From positions 19,297,014 through 19,361,013 of the forward strand of contig NC_049991.1 in NCBI RefSeq assembly GCF_000003815.2: 64,000 nt of DNA, read 5' to 3'. A program made the position numbers and the translations under genes. Below are positions 1 to 11,440 of the stretch, piece by piece; position 1 is the stretch's first letter; every line of letters begins with the position of its first letter. The stretch is from Branchiostoma floridae. Lineage: Eukaryota; Chordata; Leptocardii; Amphioxiformes; Branchiostomatidae. The notes under the pieces were generated by a model, which saw only the letters and a program-made list of their open reading frames with translations, was not told the origin of the DNA and searched no databases.

Positions 1-329
1 TTCCCGATCGGTATCGGCGATTCAAACTTACGCCGGTGAAGATTCGAAATCCGGCCAGAACATTAACGTGATACAAAATCTGTCAGGGAACTGGCGTCGG
101 GCGTTTCAGATAGCGTCCGCTATCTTTCATCAGTGACAGGGAATGAGCCCGAAGACAGGTGCTTGTATCTGGACGGCTAAAGGCGGTACGAGAATACTCA
201 TCTCTGATACTGGCAAGAGCAATAGCCACATTACGTTACGCTAGGCTGTTCGTGGAAACGAGAAATGAAAATATGTGGTATTACGTAAAACTAAAACAAA
301 AATAGTGCCGACGACTATTCTCTTTACGT
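1..329. other. Unannotated stretch
   Basis: No gene or repeat relationship recognised. Confidence 0.4.
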
Positions 330-834
330 CTTGTGTAGCTTGGTGTCTTTTATATCGTCCTTTTCGTTCTCAAAAGTTGTACTCTATGTGTATACATGAT
401 TTGAAATACAATAAAACACAGGAAAAGGTGAAAAATAGTCACGACCTAGACCTTTCTCTCCAGTTCTTACAAGTAGCTCGTCGGGGTCCCGGTCTAGAAT
501 TCTGAAAATGTCAACAACGGAAACTGTGTTACCTCTGATCTTCTTGAAGGTGAAGGGCTTTCTCTACAGAATCCCAATGTCAAATTCGCGTGGACGTATC
601 TTTATTACCAAGGTCTTCCTCCTCTTGCTAGGCCTACGTCATATTTCCAAACATCATTCCGGCTGGACAGCTATCGGAAACGAAAAGTATGATATAAAAG
701 ACATCAAACTACACAAGAGGGGTCCACGGTGCTAGAAGTGCCCTGTTAACATTTTCATATATATATATATAATTCTAGACTGGGACCCCGATGAGCTGCT
801 TGTAGGAATTGAAGAGAAAGATCTTGGTCGTAAC
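330..834. repeat. Two interleaved inverted repeats
   Basis: Arm A (330-367) is the inverse of A' (678-717); arm B (438-501) is the inverse of B' (771-834), near-identical over 64 bp. The order is A-B-A'-B'. This suggests one palindromic element inserted in, or recombined with, another. Arm A shares the TATATCGTNCTTTTCG phrase with the element at 34041-34200. Confidence 0.75.
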
Positions 835-924
835 TAGTTTGCAGTGTTTTCTTGTCTTTCGAATCGTATATGAATATTTTCCACAACTGGAAAAGATACG
901 GAGATTACTTTTGGACGTTTAGAA

Positions 925-1136
925 TGGAACGAAGGGAGGGAGGAAGGAACAGGGAAGAGAGGAAAGGATGAGAGAAAAGAGGAAGAAGAGAATGAAAGGA
1001 AAGAATGTATGGGGAAAGGAAAGAAGAATGGAGGGGAGAAAGAAATGAAGGAAGGAACAAAGGTAGGAACGAAGGAAAAAACAAAAGAAAGGAGGGCAAG
1101 AAAGGAAAGAAGTTATAAGGAAGGAAGGAAGGAAGC
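925..1136 (+). repeat. Polypurine GGAA/GAAGG tract
   Basis: Over 200 bp of almost uninterrupted purines on the plus strand; Ser/Phe/Leu-rich minus-strand ORFs here are composition artefacts. Confidence 0.85.
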
Positions 1137-1397
1137 TTTCTTGCCTGACAGCCGTCCATGGTACAATATATGGCAACAGTAGCGAAGCTATGAACACAAT
1201 GATGGTGCTCATCTAATTAAAAAAGAAACCATGACCAGGAAATGTATCCCAGGCCTATGCATGGCACAGGGGACAGTTACGGAGCTAAGATTACAAATCA
1301 GCGGGTAGGCCCCGCATCTATCACACAGGACAGGGGCACGGAGCGGAATCAGCAACGTCTGGAGGTGTCGTCAGGAGTCTCGCACTTCAGGCGCGGC

Positions 1398-1764
1398 GAC
1401 GGGCAGGCTTTCCATAGTAACGTCTGGAGGACAGGCAGGGTTTCCATAGTAACGTCTGGAGAACGGGCAGGGTTTCCATAGTAACGTCTGGAGGACGGGC
1501 AGGGTTTCCATAGTAACGTCTGGAGGACGGGCAGGGTTTCCATAGTAACGTCTGGAGGACGGGCAGGGTTTCCATAGTAACGTCTGGAGGACGGGCAGGC
1601 TTTCCATAGTAACGTCTGGTGGACGGGCAGGGTTTCCATAGTAACGTCTGGAGGACGGGCAGGGTTTCCATAGTAACGTCTGGAGGACGGGCAGGGTTTC
1701 CATAGTAACGTCTGGAGGACGGGCAGGGTTTCCATAGTAACGTCTGGAGGACCGGCATAGTAAT
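1398..1764. repeat. 32-bp minisatellite, about 11 copies
   Basis: The unit reads GGACGGGCAGGGTTTCCATA then GTAACGTCTGGA. Copies are nearly identical. Flanks 1354-1397 and 1755-1815 are similar to each other (TGGAGGTGTCGTCA...CGCAC...CGCGACGGGCA), so the array may have grown inside a duplicated unit. All three minus-strand frames are open because 32 is not a multiple of 3 and the unit has no minus-strand stop. Confidence 0.92.
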
Positions 1765-1879
1765 GACTGGAGGTGTCGTCACAAGCCTCGCACCATCAGA
1801 CACCGCGACGGGCACGGTTTTGAAAGTACACCTTAACGAAAAAGACTTTTTTCAATTGATCTACCAACCTGATGAAATT

Positions 1880-2225
1880 GTTTAAGGAGACGGCCGTCCT
1901 GGAGGCTGGTGTTGAGGCTATAACACTGCCGCTCATCATTCTCTGTAAATTTGGTGGTCATATATAAAGTCGTTTAGGAGTTACCGGAGTTTTAAATGCG
2001 TGCCTCAAACAACCACTCAGACAAAACCCTCCCCACCCCCACCCTCTTCCTAGATTGAACAAAAATGCCCCATCGGAATAAGGTTAAAGACAGACCAATC
2101 AAAAACGATACTTCGGAAGACGGAATAAGCAACAAACTAGCGTCCTGGGGCCTGGTGTTGAGACTATGACACCGCCGCTCAGAGAAGAATCCGTTACTTT
2201 GAATCATCAGATAACGTCCGCGCAT
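1880..2225. repeat. Imperfect direct repeat
   Basis: CGTCCTGGAGGCTGGTGTTG...CACTGCCGCTCA at about 1897-1936 recurs as CGTCCTGGGGCCTGGTGTTG...CACCGCCGCTCA at about 2140-2180. Confidence 0.6.
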
Positions 2226-2264
2226 AATCGGTCTCTGCCAGACCGGAATGAATTAATTAGAAGA

Positions 2265-3371
2265 GAAGCCAGTCTCCTGCGGGTCTTGCCGAGTAATCAA
2301 ACTAGACGTCCCAAAGAACATTTTCTATTAATCATGTGAGAATGTCAACACTCATACTTAGTTATAAGTTGCTTCCAAGGTTACTAAAATGATATTACTT
2401 GTGCAAAAATGGTTATGTTTTAAAACTCCATGGCGACTGGAAAAAAGAAGATAATTCTGCATACGCCAGGCTATTTGTACGTTGCAATTTATCTTAAGAC
2501 AGACTTAAATGATTTGTGATGAATCTTCACCAAACGCGTCATTCAAAATTTAGAAAAAAGCGAAGCCAGTCTCCTGCGGGTCTTGCCGAGTAATCAAATA
2601 AGACGTCCCAAAGAACATTTTCTATCAATCATGTGAGAATGTCAACACTCATACTTAGTTCGTATAAGGATATATGTTGTTCGTATAAGGATATAAGTTC
2701 GTAAATGGATGTAAGTTGTTTTGCTTTTGTTGTATTATGTAAATATTGTATTGTATGTATGTATTATTTGTATATGTACCCAGGGCCTCCATGAAAAGCA
2801 GTGCCGGTCACTGATGGAGCTAACCCTGGTTAAAGAAGACAGAAATAAATATCAGTTATAAGTTGCTTTCAAGGTTACTGAAATGATATTACTTGTGTGA
2901 AAATGGTTATGTTTTAAAACTCAATGAGCGACGGAAAGAAGAAGATAATTCTGCATACGCCAGGCTATTTGTACGTGCAATTTTATCTGAAGACAGACTT
3001 AAATGACTGATGATTGTGATGATTTTCCAAGTGTCTTCAAATTTAGAAATAAGCGAAGCCAGTCTCCTTCGGGTTTTGCCAAGTAATCAAACTAGACGTC
3101 CCAAAGAACATTATCCATCAATCATTTGAGAATGTCAACACTCATATTTATCATACATCATAGGTTGTTTTCAATTTGAACGCTACCGAAGTGAGACTAC
3201 TTGTGCTGGAATTTATGGTTATGTTTTAAAACTCCAGGGCGGCTGAAAAGTAGTACAGACGTCTGTATGCGCCAGTTTATCTGTACGTTGCAATATGTGT
3301 TAAGACAGATCTAATTAATGTGTGATGAAACATCTACTTATCTTACAACGCGTCATTCAAAATTTAAAAAA
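2265..3371. repeat. Tandem array, about 300-bp unit, three copies
   Basis: Copies begin GAAGCCAGTCTCC at 2265, 2562 and 3055. Copy 2 is enlarged by a 193-bp insertion (2661-2853). No coding potential. Confidence 0.85.
2661..2853 (+). mobile_element. 5'-truncated CR1-type LINE 3' end
   Basis: Interrupts the second copy of the 300-bp array at a point where copies 1 and 3 are continuous. It carries CCTCCATGAAAAGCAGTGCC and ends CTGGTTAAAGAAG...AAATAAATATC, a typical CR1-like 3' terminus. A short AGTT direct repeat flanks it (2657-2660, 2854-2857). Confidence 0.65.
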
Positions 3372-3577
3372 AACATTGTAAAAATGCGTCACAGTAAAAC
3401 AACCTTGCAGACGCATTTTCGAGCAATAACAAGTTATTTCCAACTTAGGATGCGCCTATGATGAGCATTCAAAATTCAACAAAAGCTTGTAAAAATACGT
3501 CATTATATAGTAGAACATCCTTACACACGTATTTGCGTCCAATAACAAATTATTTCCGACTTAAGATACGCCTGTAA
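3354..3577. repeat. Tandem duplication, about 112-bp unit
   Basis: ATTCAAAATT...TTGTAAAAATRCGTCA...AATAACAARTTATTTCC...RGATRCGCCTRT occurs twice (3354-3465, 3466-3577), with scattered mismatches. Confidence 0.75.
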
Positions 3578-3816
3578 CGCCGCCCTTTTAACCCCCGTGA
3601 AATTGGCCGGACATTTATCTTTATTTCCGACTCCTCTGGCACAGCAAGATAAGCCCCGGACGAAATGGAACATACTTGACTATTGCCGGACGATTTTCTT
3701 AGGATCACCCTGTATCAATGTGTTGTGAGGGTCAATCACCGAGTGCTTAAAAGATGGGAGATACGAAGGAACAGAACTGGTAGTGGGGGCTCTGGGGAAG
3801 GCGACTTGGAAGCAAA

Positions 3817-3890
3817 TACAGTGGAAGCCAGTTAATTGCACGTCAGATAAACGCACACTTCGTTCAATTGCACGGAATCCCATAATCCCG
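3817..3890. mobile_element. Solo left end of a CAGTAGAAGCC-type MITE
   Basis: TACAGTGGAAGCCAGTTAAT plus TGCACGTCAGATAAACGCAC matches the left halves of the elements at 14914 and 20222; the right terminal repeat was not found. Confidence 0.6.
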
Positions 3891-5085
3891 TGGCGGTGGG
3901 GCCGAAAAGGAACGAAGTATGAAGCAAAGTAAAATAAAATCGATGGGAATATAAGGAAACGGTACTATGATCGGCAAATGCATATGAAACGAGCTTTTTT
4001 TTTTGCATTTTCCATCTTGTTCCACGAAATCCCAAGAGCCCCAAATGGTTCAATTGAAGAATGAATATTAATGAGACCTATCTATGCATATTTATGTTCA
4101 TGTACTTGTTAATGTGCACGTGGTTATATAACGTTTCTTAGAATATCCATATTACATTTATATCACAAAATTTCACAAGAAGAAATGGATTATGTCGAGA
4201 ACGATTGCGCATATTTTATTGTAAAATGTCATTATATGTTGATATAGTTGTTCAAAAAATGCAATGCTAGCAAAGTTGAAAGTATATGTATTGCTCAATT
4301 TGAAAGAGCTTGACCTAAGTGAAATATAGGTCGCAAGAGGCAGACATTTATTTGTAGTTATTATGACGAAAAGTTGTTGACAGAAATTTTATTTCCCAAT
4401 ATTCTTTGCACAGATTCCTCACGTTGGCGCCTTTCTTCCCGCCAAAATGATGAATACTCATGGTACAACTTGATAAAATCTCCTTGGTACAATGTATATA
4501 TGTCTATCCTTTCACAGCTTTTCTTTCGTCGTGAACGAGAAATAATATATGTCTCTGGGCAGTCTCCAGAAAACCATGTTGTTGGCCCTGTTGAAGGGAG
4601 CTGTCATGCTCGTGGGGCAGCAGTTTATTAGCATATCATTCCTGACCGGATTTCTATTAGACGTAAACAATCGCAGGTCATTTGCATGCGGCGCTCCCAT
4701 CTTGGGAGAACAGAAACCACCCAAATACAACAACAATGCTACAATCTTGCCTCATTCTGAAAACGTATATTAATCGATATTTATCTATCACCCACCAGTA
4801 ACTGAGTTTCAGTCCTTACTTTCTTATCTCAGTTCCGTTTCTTCGCATTTATTTGATCTTCAGAGAATGATTTAGCCACACAAAACACAAAAGCATGAAA
4901 CAGCGCCGTAAAAAATTGATATTGCCAAATTCTGAGTAAAATAAAACACGTTTCATAGGCTTCTAACGCCCGCAGTAACGTTTCCTTATATTCTCATTGA
5001 TTTTATTCTAGTTTGCTTCATACTTCGTTCTTTTTCGTTCCTTTTCGCACTTTCGGTAGACCCGCATAAACGAGCATCTTTTTAT
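3891..5085. other. Unannotated stretch
   Basis: AT-rich; no gene, no convincing repeat relationship. Confidence 0.4.
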
Positions 5086-5152
5086 CTATCTATATCAAAT
5101 CTATCTATATCTATCTATCTATTTATCTCTCTCTCTCTCTCTCTCTCTCCCG
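5086..5152. repeat. CTAT/CT microsatellite
   Basis: ATCTATCT units passing into (CT)n. Confidence 0.9.
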
Positions 5153-5539
5153 ATTTCATTTTCTATTGCTTTTCTGTATAAGTTATTTATAAGTTACTTA
5201 GCTTCAGAATCTGTGTCAATTGGTAATTTGCGTCATTTTACTTCTTGGTCGTTGATTTCATCTGATGTTAATACCTTCTTATTGGGTTCTCCCTGGAAAC
5301 ATTGAAAAAGCCAGTAGGCAATAAGTTTCCCTGGCGAAATGAATTAAGAAGTAATTACAATAGCCGTGGAGTATCCTTCAAAGGAAGAAAGGTTGCCATG
5401 GCAACACTGTTCGTCTATTAACTTCCACAGTGTACGTGTGATTCTTTCTCTGGAGCATGGACACAGGCGGCCTCACACGGGCATCTAGAAATCTCGTGGT
5501 GGGTACGTCATTCCAGGCGAACGCCATATAGAGCCCCCT

Positions 5540-5576
5540 GTTCTATTTCGAATACTCGAGGTGTTTGAAATAGAAC
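5540..5576. repeat. Short palindrome related to 10770-10822
   Basis: TTCTATTTCGAATACTCGAG followed by GTGTTTGAAATAGAA is a near-palindrome. Similar phrases precede the GC-box minisatellite, and both are followed by a TCGA..CARTGGGC phrase. Confidence 0.6.
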
Positions 5577-5989
5577 TTGATCGAACAGTGGGCATGGCAA
5601 CAAAATTGAACAAACATGCATATGCGGCGATATGCAAAATACAGATAGCGCCCCTTCAAATTGAACGGCTTTTGCCGTGTTATGTATCAGACCATGGCGA
5701 CAAAATTGTCTGAAGTTGTTTACAGCTAGGTTTTATCATTTTGAGGTTGCACAAAATATACGACAGGTGGCATAGTTCCGCCATGAGTGTTCTAGACTAT
5801 TTTGCAAACCCTGTATTGTTACGAACAGGTTTGGGATTGCAAAACCTGTATTAGTTTCGTAAAAGGCAAATTATTGGGGTGGGGGGGGGGAAACATCCTG
5901 CATTGTCTCGAAAATGTTTTATTTCTAGCTCCAAGTTTTCGTGACCAAACTGTTGTTTATCAATTCTTCATATGTTCATGTATTTTATT

Positions 5990-6109
5990 GAACTTAAGTA
6001 ATATCTATTGATCATATATTTTATACATTATAATCTGTTGGCGCACCTCATATGATATCTAAATAAATGTCATATGCCATGGCAAGAATAAAGCTGAATC
6101 TGAATCATA
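5990..6109 (+). mobile_element. Possible LINE 3' terminus
   Basis: AAGAATAAAGCTGAATCTGAATC resembles the AATAAA plus (TGAATC)n tails of CR1/Jockey-like elements. The 5' boundary is unknown. Confidence 0.35.
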
Positions 6110-6115
6110 TTTTAG

Positions 6116-6240
6116 CTTTGCCTAGGGCCAGCCCTCGGATAGAACGTTAGATAGAGGTCCCGTGTCTGGGGAGAGCCATACCCCAGGTATGTTAAATAAC
6201 CCACCTCGCGTGCGATGGTGCGGTGTGAGTGGTTCAAAAC
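6116..6240 (+). mobile_element. SINE body fragment
   Basis: Contains GCCCTCGGATAGAACGTTAG, GAGGTCCCGTGTCTGGGGAG and GCGATGGTGCGGTGTGAG, matching the middle of the 28721 and 62150 copies. No tRNA-like head. Confidence 0.68.
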
Positions 6241-6587
6241 CCACAGCTGGGGCAATTACTGTCGTATTGAGATCACCTGAGTGGTGCCGAATGACAGCTT
6301 GCTCCAGACCCTTTTAGCCTCGCCTATTGTAAGCTCCTGGCAATTCAGCACCTGGCTGCCAAGAGAGAGTAGTCGCCCCACCCTATAACAATAACATAAC
6401 AATAACAACATATATTGCAGTGCGGATAGATCAAGGGGCAGCTGGTCACCGACCTTCCTGTCATATAGATCTCCCACACGACCCCACAGTTGTTTTTGCT
6501 TTGGCTATCAACTTGTTTCATGCATACATGTATATTGCCAGGAAAAACATGCTGTCATGACAAGACTGTACAGTCACAAAGCGTGCT

Positions 6588-6735
6588 TCTATCATTCCGT
6601 AGGCGGATAAAAGGGAGCCGGCTGTTAATCACCCTTCTAACCTTTGCGGGCGTTCAAAGATGTTCCTTAACGAGGTTCTCTCGTCTAAGTCGACTTTATA
6701 ATTAGCCCATCAAATACTGTAACCTGTCAAGTTGT
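6588..6735. repeat. Dispersed repeat, copy 1 (second copy 7562-7710)
   Basis: Shared phrases in order: ATCATTCCG, CGGGCGTTC, GATGTT, TCTCCTCTAAGTC-like, CTGTCAAG. Diverged. Confidence 0.55.
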
Positions 6736-7159
6736 TTTCTTTACAAGAGCAATGTGGCACTGCACAGGGCACTGCACTGGGCAGGGTATGTCTACAGCCT
6801 CGCCCAGAAATAAGCTCAACTCAGACTTAGAAGCATAGATGTCAAGTAGAAAGTCACAGCGCACGCATGGAGACGTGTAAAAAAATTTAAATCACTGTGA
6901 TCATTACTTTTTCAGGCGACACCCAATAACCGTAGGTATTTATTTCTGTTTTCTTTATACAGGGTTGACACACTCAGTACTTTGCGCACTGCTTTCCAGG
7001 CGTGCCCTGTACAGAATAACATACACAAAGTAGCATAACAAAGACAATAAGATAAACTAAACAATGAAAAACCAAACCGTATGTAAGAGAGAAAGAAAAA
7101 ATATGTTCAATTGAGCTGCGACCTGAAGTGTGTGGGTCAACTTTGTTCTGCTTATAAGT

Positions 7160-7160
<1 letters not shown>

Positions 7161-7190
<30 letters not shown>

Positions 7191-7287
7191 GCACGCACAC
7201 ACACACACACACGCGCGCGCACGCACGCATACACTCAAGCACACACACACACGCGCGCGCGTGCGCGCGCGCATACACACATACACA
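7161..7287. repeat. CA/CG dinucleotide microsatellite
   Basis: (CA)n with interspersed (CG)n, about 125 bp; Z-DNA-prone alternating purine-pyrimidine sequence. His-Thr ORFs here are artefacts. Confidence 0.95.
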
Positions 7288-7292
7288 GTTCC

Positions 7293-7560
7293 TACTTGAA
7301 ATGCGAAGGGAATCCGTATCAAACATTTTCACAATGTGTCCAAAGAATTTACGGCATAACCCACAAATTTCTGATCACAGTTCACCCTAGGCTTTTTTTC
7401 GCTACTTACCTACAGATTTAAAACAAAAGACGTTGCCTACAAAATAATGATTGCAATGATTTGAAATTTCATAAAAGGCTTCAAACTACGAAATTGTGCC
7501 TAGAAATTTGAGTTGTGCATATTACATCTGACTGAGACCGAGCGCTTATTGATCACCCTC
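7293..7560. repeat. Dispersed repeat, copy 1 (second copy 48432-48725)
   Basis: Colinear with 48432-48725: GAAGGGAATCCNTATCAAAC, CTGATCACAGTTCACC, GCAATGATTTGAAATTT, GAAATTTGAGTTGTGC. About 70-80 percent alike by eye. Confidence 0.75.
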
Positions 7561-7561
7561 G

Positions 7562-7710
7562 TATCATTCCGCATTCCGAGTCCAGGAGATAGCTCCAGCA
7601 CACCCCTCCTACTTTGACTTTAAGATTACCGGGCGTTCGGATGTTATCACAAGGCTTTCTCCTCTAAGTCTCCTTTAGTCCATTTGACACTCTATGCTGT
7701 CAAGTTTCAT
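7562..7710. repeat. Dispersed repeat, copy 2 (see 6588-6735)
   Basis: Directly follows the repeat at 7293-7560, so the two may be parts of one larger element. Confidence 0.55.
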
Positions 7711-8106
7711 TTTACAGCGCAAGTCTTTTCGAGGCGCCCGAGTGCAAGAGACAGCTGCAGCATAAAGGTTGTCAACTGCTCTTCAGTTTGAACGGCGTTC
7801 AACCTACGCCGTTTCGTGATGAGAAGGCCATTAAACCCAGTCAAACGAGCATTTCCTTTAATGGCTCTCATAGGTTTCACAGCGTGATATATATATATAC
7901 ATAGCATCGTGTAGGTGGGGTTGATTGGCGGATAATTAACAAGACCATGAGGTGTGTAAAAATGCAAGCTACCACATGTGCCTTGCAGTGGGTGGATTCG
8001 GGCGGATATTTACGTGTTGAATAGTAAAAGATTCAAACTGGCTCCACAGGAGAGAGTGTGCGGTGTGTTTGGTGATGACAGGTGTACCTGCTTTCAATTT
8101 ATCTCC

Positions 8107-8250
8107 GGGTAGATTTACCAGTGGCATAAGATAGTATCAAAGCTGGCTAAGGAGTACAGCTGGCCAAAGGGAGTAATCAGCCTCGCTCCTCTGACAGCTT
8201 TTGATTACATCTTAGCTACCGTAGGATCTGCTTGGAGATTAGCTTGTAGC
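8107..8250. mobile_element. Partial MITE, ATCTCCAAGCAGATCC family
   Basis: Contains CATAAGATAGTATCAAAGCT and, inverted, AGCTTTTGATTACATCTTAG with CGTAGGATCTGCTTGGAGAT. It matches the complete element at 39861-40041; the left terminus is absent. Confidence 0.7.
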
Positions 8251-8382
8251 TAATATCACATCTTGTTTGTGTATTGAATGCATCTACTATATTTACTGCC
8301 TCTCAGAAGTTTTATGGAATATAAAGCTAGGATAATGCGAGACAGTGGAGACTTTAGACCTTTTATTTTGTATTTGATCATC

Positions 8383-8815
8383 ATCATCAGTCGGCTGCTG
8401 TGCAGTCGGTCACAAGACAGAGCGCTGACCTCCTAGTGGTAGTCCCCGGGCAACGGCTGCTGCAATGACCCTGAGTTGCGATACCATCGGGGGCCGGGCG
8501 GAGCACTAGCAGGTCTACCTGTGGTGTTCCCCCCGCTCCTGGCAGGTTCAACCATGGTGGGACGGTTCCCAGGGGAGCTGCAGCTGGCTAATAGCACCTG
8601 CACTCCGCATATAGCTGTTCAGGGCCAATCACCCGTCCAGTTGCCAGAGCGGAGGAAACCAACATTCTGGCAATTACCCGATTACGAGAGTCAGAGTGTA
8701 TTTGATACCAGTTGAATAACGTGATATTGATAGCCCTGAGCCTGACATGATTAGGAATCTGCCGTGCCCATCTTAAAAAAAGGTATATAGAAGTAATATA
8801 CAAGAAGAAGAAGAG
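8383..8815 (+). mobile_element. Possible retroelement with AAG-rich tail
   Basis: Starts at ATCATCATCATC and ends in AAGAAGAAGAAG. It has GC-rich content unlike the neighbouring AT-rich DNA but no recognisable coding motif. Weak assignment. Confidence 0.3.
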
Positions 8816-9134
8816 GAGGAGATATGATTCAGATTTTTAAGCTGGTAAAGGATCTGGAGAGAATCCCTCCAGAGTATCTCTTTTAAGAAGTGTTAAAACA
8901 CTTCAAGTTGTAACGTGGTCACAGTCTCAAACTCAAGGTCCCGCTAGCTAAGAACAGAGTTAGAGCTCAGTCGTTTAGCGTTAAGGTGGATTCACACGTG
9001 CGTATATATTCAAATCTGTTTGGGGTCCGTATAGAAGTTTTAGTCTCTACCAGGTATCTCACGTCACCGGAGAAATAATAGAAATTGAACAAATATATCC
9101 AGATAGGAATTTTGTGTCAATATGTATATTATTA

Positions 9135-9250
9135 GTTGACCCCTCACCTCCTCCATGTAAGCTCGACCTCCACGAAAAGCGGCCTAGTAGGCCGATGGAG
9201 TATCTATCGAGTCCAAATAAAGGCACAAACAAACAAACAAACAAACAAAC
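9135..9250 (+). mobile_element. CR1-type LINE 3' end with (CAAA)n tail
   Basis: CTCCACGAAAAGCGGCCTAG, GGCCGATGGAG, TCCAAATAAAGG, then (CAAA)n. It resembles the insertion at 2661-2853 in layout. Confidence 0.5.
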
Positions 9251-9964
9251 CAAATAAGGAACCGCGGTATGAGCTGAGACCCAGGAAGCCGTATATCTCA
9301 TCGGTGAGAAGAAGACAAAAAAAAAATAATTCTGAATGGCGTCATTATATAAAATCATATAGAATCGTCTGAACGTGTATTCAAAGCGAACTCTGTCGAT
9401 AATGTTATTACTTTCATGGGACATTTTGCATCAGTCGTTTTGGGAACAATTGATAAAGACAAGTAAAATCTTAGTACTTTCAGTAATTTTGAAAATCACT
9501 GACTGCAATGTAACTGTCTATACCTTAGTATATGATATTATGTATTTTGTTGTTAACGGTTGTAAATTTTCATAACTGTTTTAGATATCTTGAATTCAAA
9601 CAGTGAAACAAACAGTGTCTGTTGCTGTTTTAAACTTGGTAAAAACTGACGGAGAAGCAAATTTTCAACCCACAATTTTTGTTATTATTTGATTTGATTT
9701 GATATTTAATCCGACCGGTCCAGTGTTCGAGGTCACTCTCACTTAGTTCAATGAATAGTTCACATTGCCCACCCACAAGAATTATTTCATCCTGCCTTAG
9801 TTATGACTGATGATTTGGAGATAACTCGGCGCGTGCGTCATTCTGCGTTGCCGGGGGTTGTTTTTCCCGGGTGTAATTGGATAAAGTGAAATACGTTACT
9901 TTGATGAAAGACGCGATGGACGGGATTTTCTTCAGACACTTATCTGCGTGGGACTTTCCGCACA

Positions 9965-10582
9965 AGGGGTGGGTACCGGTACGGTTTTTTTCCGGACCTG
10001 AAAAAATTCGGTGGACCGGATGTTGGACCTTTTGGAAAATAAACGGATTATATGATCAGTAATCCACATGTTTGGGGGCTTACCTGTCGAAGAAAATAAC
10101 AAGAGCGAAGCATAGTAGAGCTTATATTTATTTCAACAAATTTTTACAGTCAATCATACAGACGCAGTTAGGAATGCAGGATTTTAGAACGCCTGAGGGA
10201 CTTAATGTCGACTATCAGGCTCAACATAGAAGACGCTCTACCGGAGCTCTTTGGCGGCAGACAAATGAACCAGGCATAAGCCCGGTATACAGGGTTAGTG
10301 ACTCGCAACCAGAATTACCCAGTCAGATCATTCACTCTTTCATTCTACCGCCTAGGCGTCTGAGGAGTGGTTGGGAGAGTTGTGAAATTATACAAGTAGG
10401 TGACTTTGCATTTGAACTTGGAAGAACACATAGGACTTGTTTAGAACTCCTACCGATTTAATCTGTTTAATCATTTTCTAATCGGTCCAAGATATGGTCT
10501 ACTGATTTTTTTCAGATCCGTTTTTTCTGGACTGATCCAAGAAGAAGAAGAAAACGGTTTTGTACCGGTACGCCGTACCCTA
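9965..10582. mobile_element. hAT-like non-autonomous DNA transposon
   Basis: 618 bp with inverted ends: left AGGGGTGGGTACCGGTACGG, right GTACCGGTACGCCGTACCCT. Just inside both ends is a CCGGACC/TGGACTGATCC-type phrase. A second copy starts at 37330 and is colinear for about 290 bp. An internal ORF (10072-10461, 129 aa) shows no transposase motif. No clear 8-bp TSD was found, so the superfamily is tentative. Confidence 0.65.
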
Positions 10583-10828
10583 GTGACTACTACTCTCACT
10601 GGTTAGTCCCCCTCCTTATTCCTTTGTCCACATGCCTGGCGGTCACACACGTCCTACGATAATCTTACTATCGACCCTAATCAGTTTTCAGTACCGTAAT
10701 CGAAAACCTAGCATTGATATTCGGAGCTCTAATCTACAGCGTGTTGAAATAGATCGATCCCATTGAATGCCATTTCGAATAAATAGAACCCCCAGTTCGA
10801 TTTCAGAGGTGTTTGAAATAGAACTAAT

Positions 10829-11440
10829 ATCGACCAATGGGCGGAGCTTCAGAACCATGATTGACTAATGGGCGGGGCTTCAGAACCATGATCGACCAAT
10901 GGGCGGAACTTCAGAACCATAATCGACCAATGGGCGGGGCTTCAGAACCATGATCGAACAATGGGCCGGGCTTCAGAACCATGATCGACCAATGGGCGGG
11001 GCTTCAGAACCATGATCGAACAATGGGCGGGGCTTCAGAACCATGATCGAACAATGGGCGGGGCTTCAGAACCATGATCGAACAATGGGCGGGGCTTCAG
11101 AACCATGATCGAACAATGGGCGGGGCTTCGGAACCATGATCGAACAATGGGCGGGGCTTCGGAACCATGATCGAACAATGGGCGGGGCTTCGGAACCATG
11201 ATCGAACAATGAGCGGGGCTTCAGAACCATGATCGAACAATGGGCGGGGCTTCAGAACCATGATCGAACAATGGGCGGGGCTTCAGAACCATGATTGAAC
11301 AATGGGCGGGGCTTCAGAACCACGGTCGTACGATGGGCGGGGCTTCAGAACCAAGATCGAACAATGGGCGGGGCTTCAGAACCATGATCGAACAATGGGC
11401 GGGGCTTCAGAACCATGATCGAACAATGGGTGGGGCTTCA
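10829..11440. repeat. 32-bp minisatellite with GC-box core, about 19 copies
   Basis: The unit is ATCGAACAATGGGCGGGGCT followed by TCAGAACCATG. The first copies carry CCAAT rather than ACAAT. Every unit contains GGGCGGGGC, the Sp1/KLF consensus, in the same orientation. Copies are very homogeneous. Confidence 0.95.

Noticed and set aside
905-1212. Minus-strand ORFs rich in Ser, Phe, Leu, Pro
   Set aside because: They are translations of a polypurine GGAA tract; no start context, no conserved motif.
7111-7390. Thr-His repeat ORFs
   Set aside because: They come from the CA/CG microsatellite.
10829-11440. CRISPR-like regular 32-bp repeats (also 1398-1764)
   Set aside because: Head-to-tail minisatellites without unique spacers.
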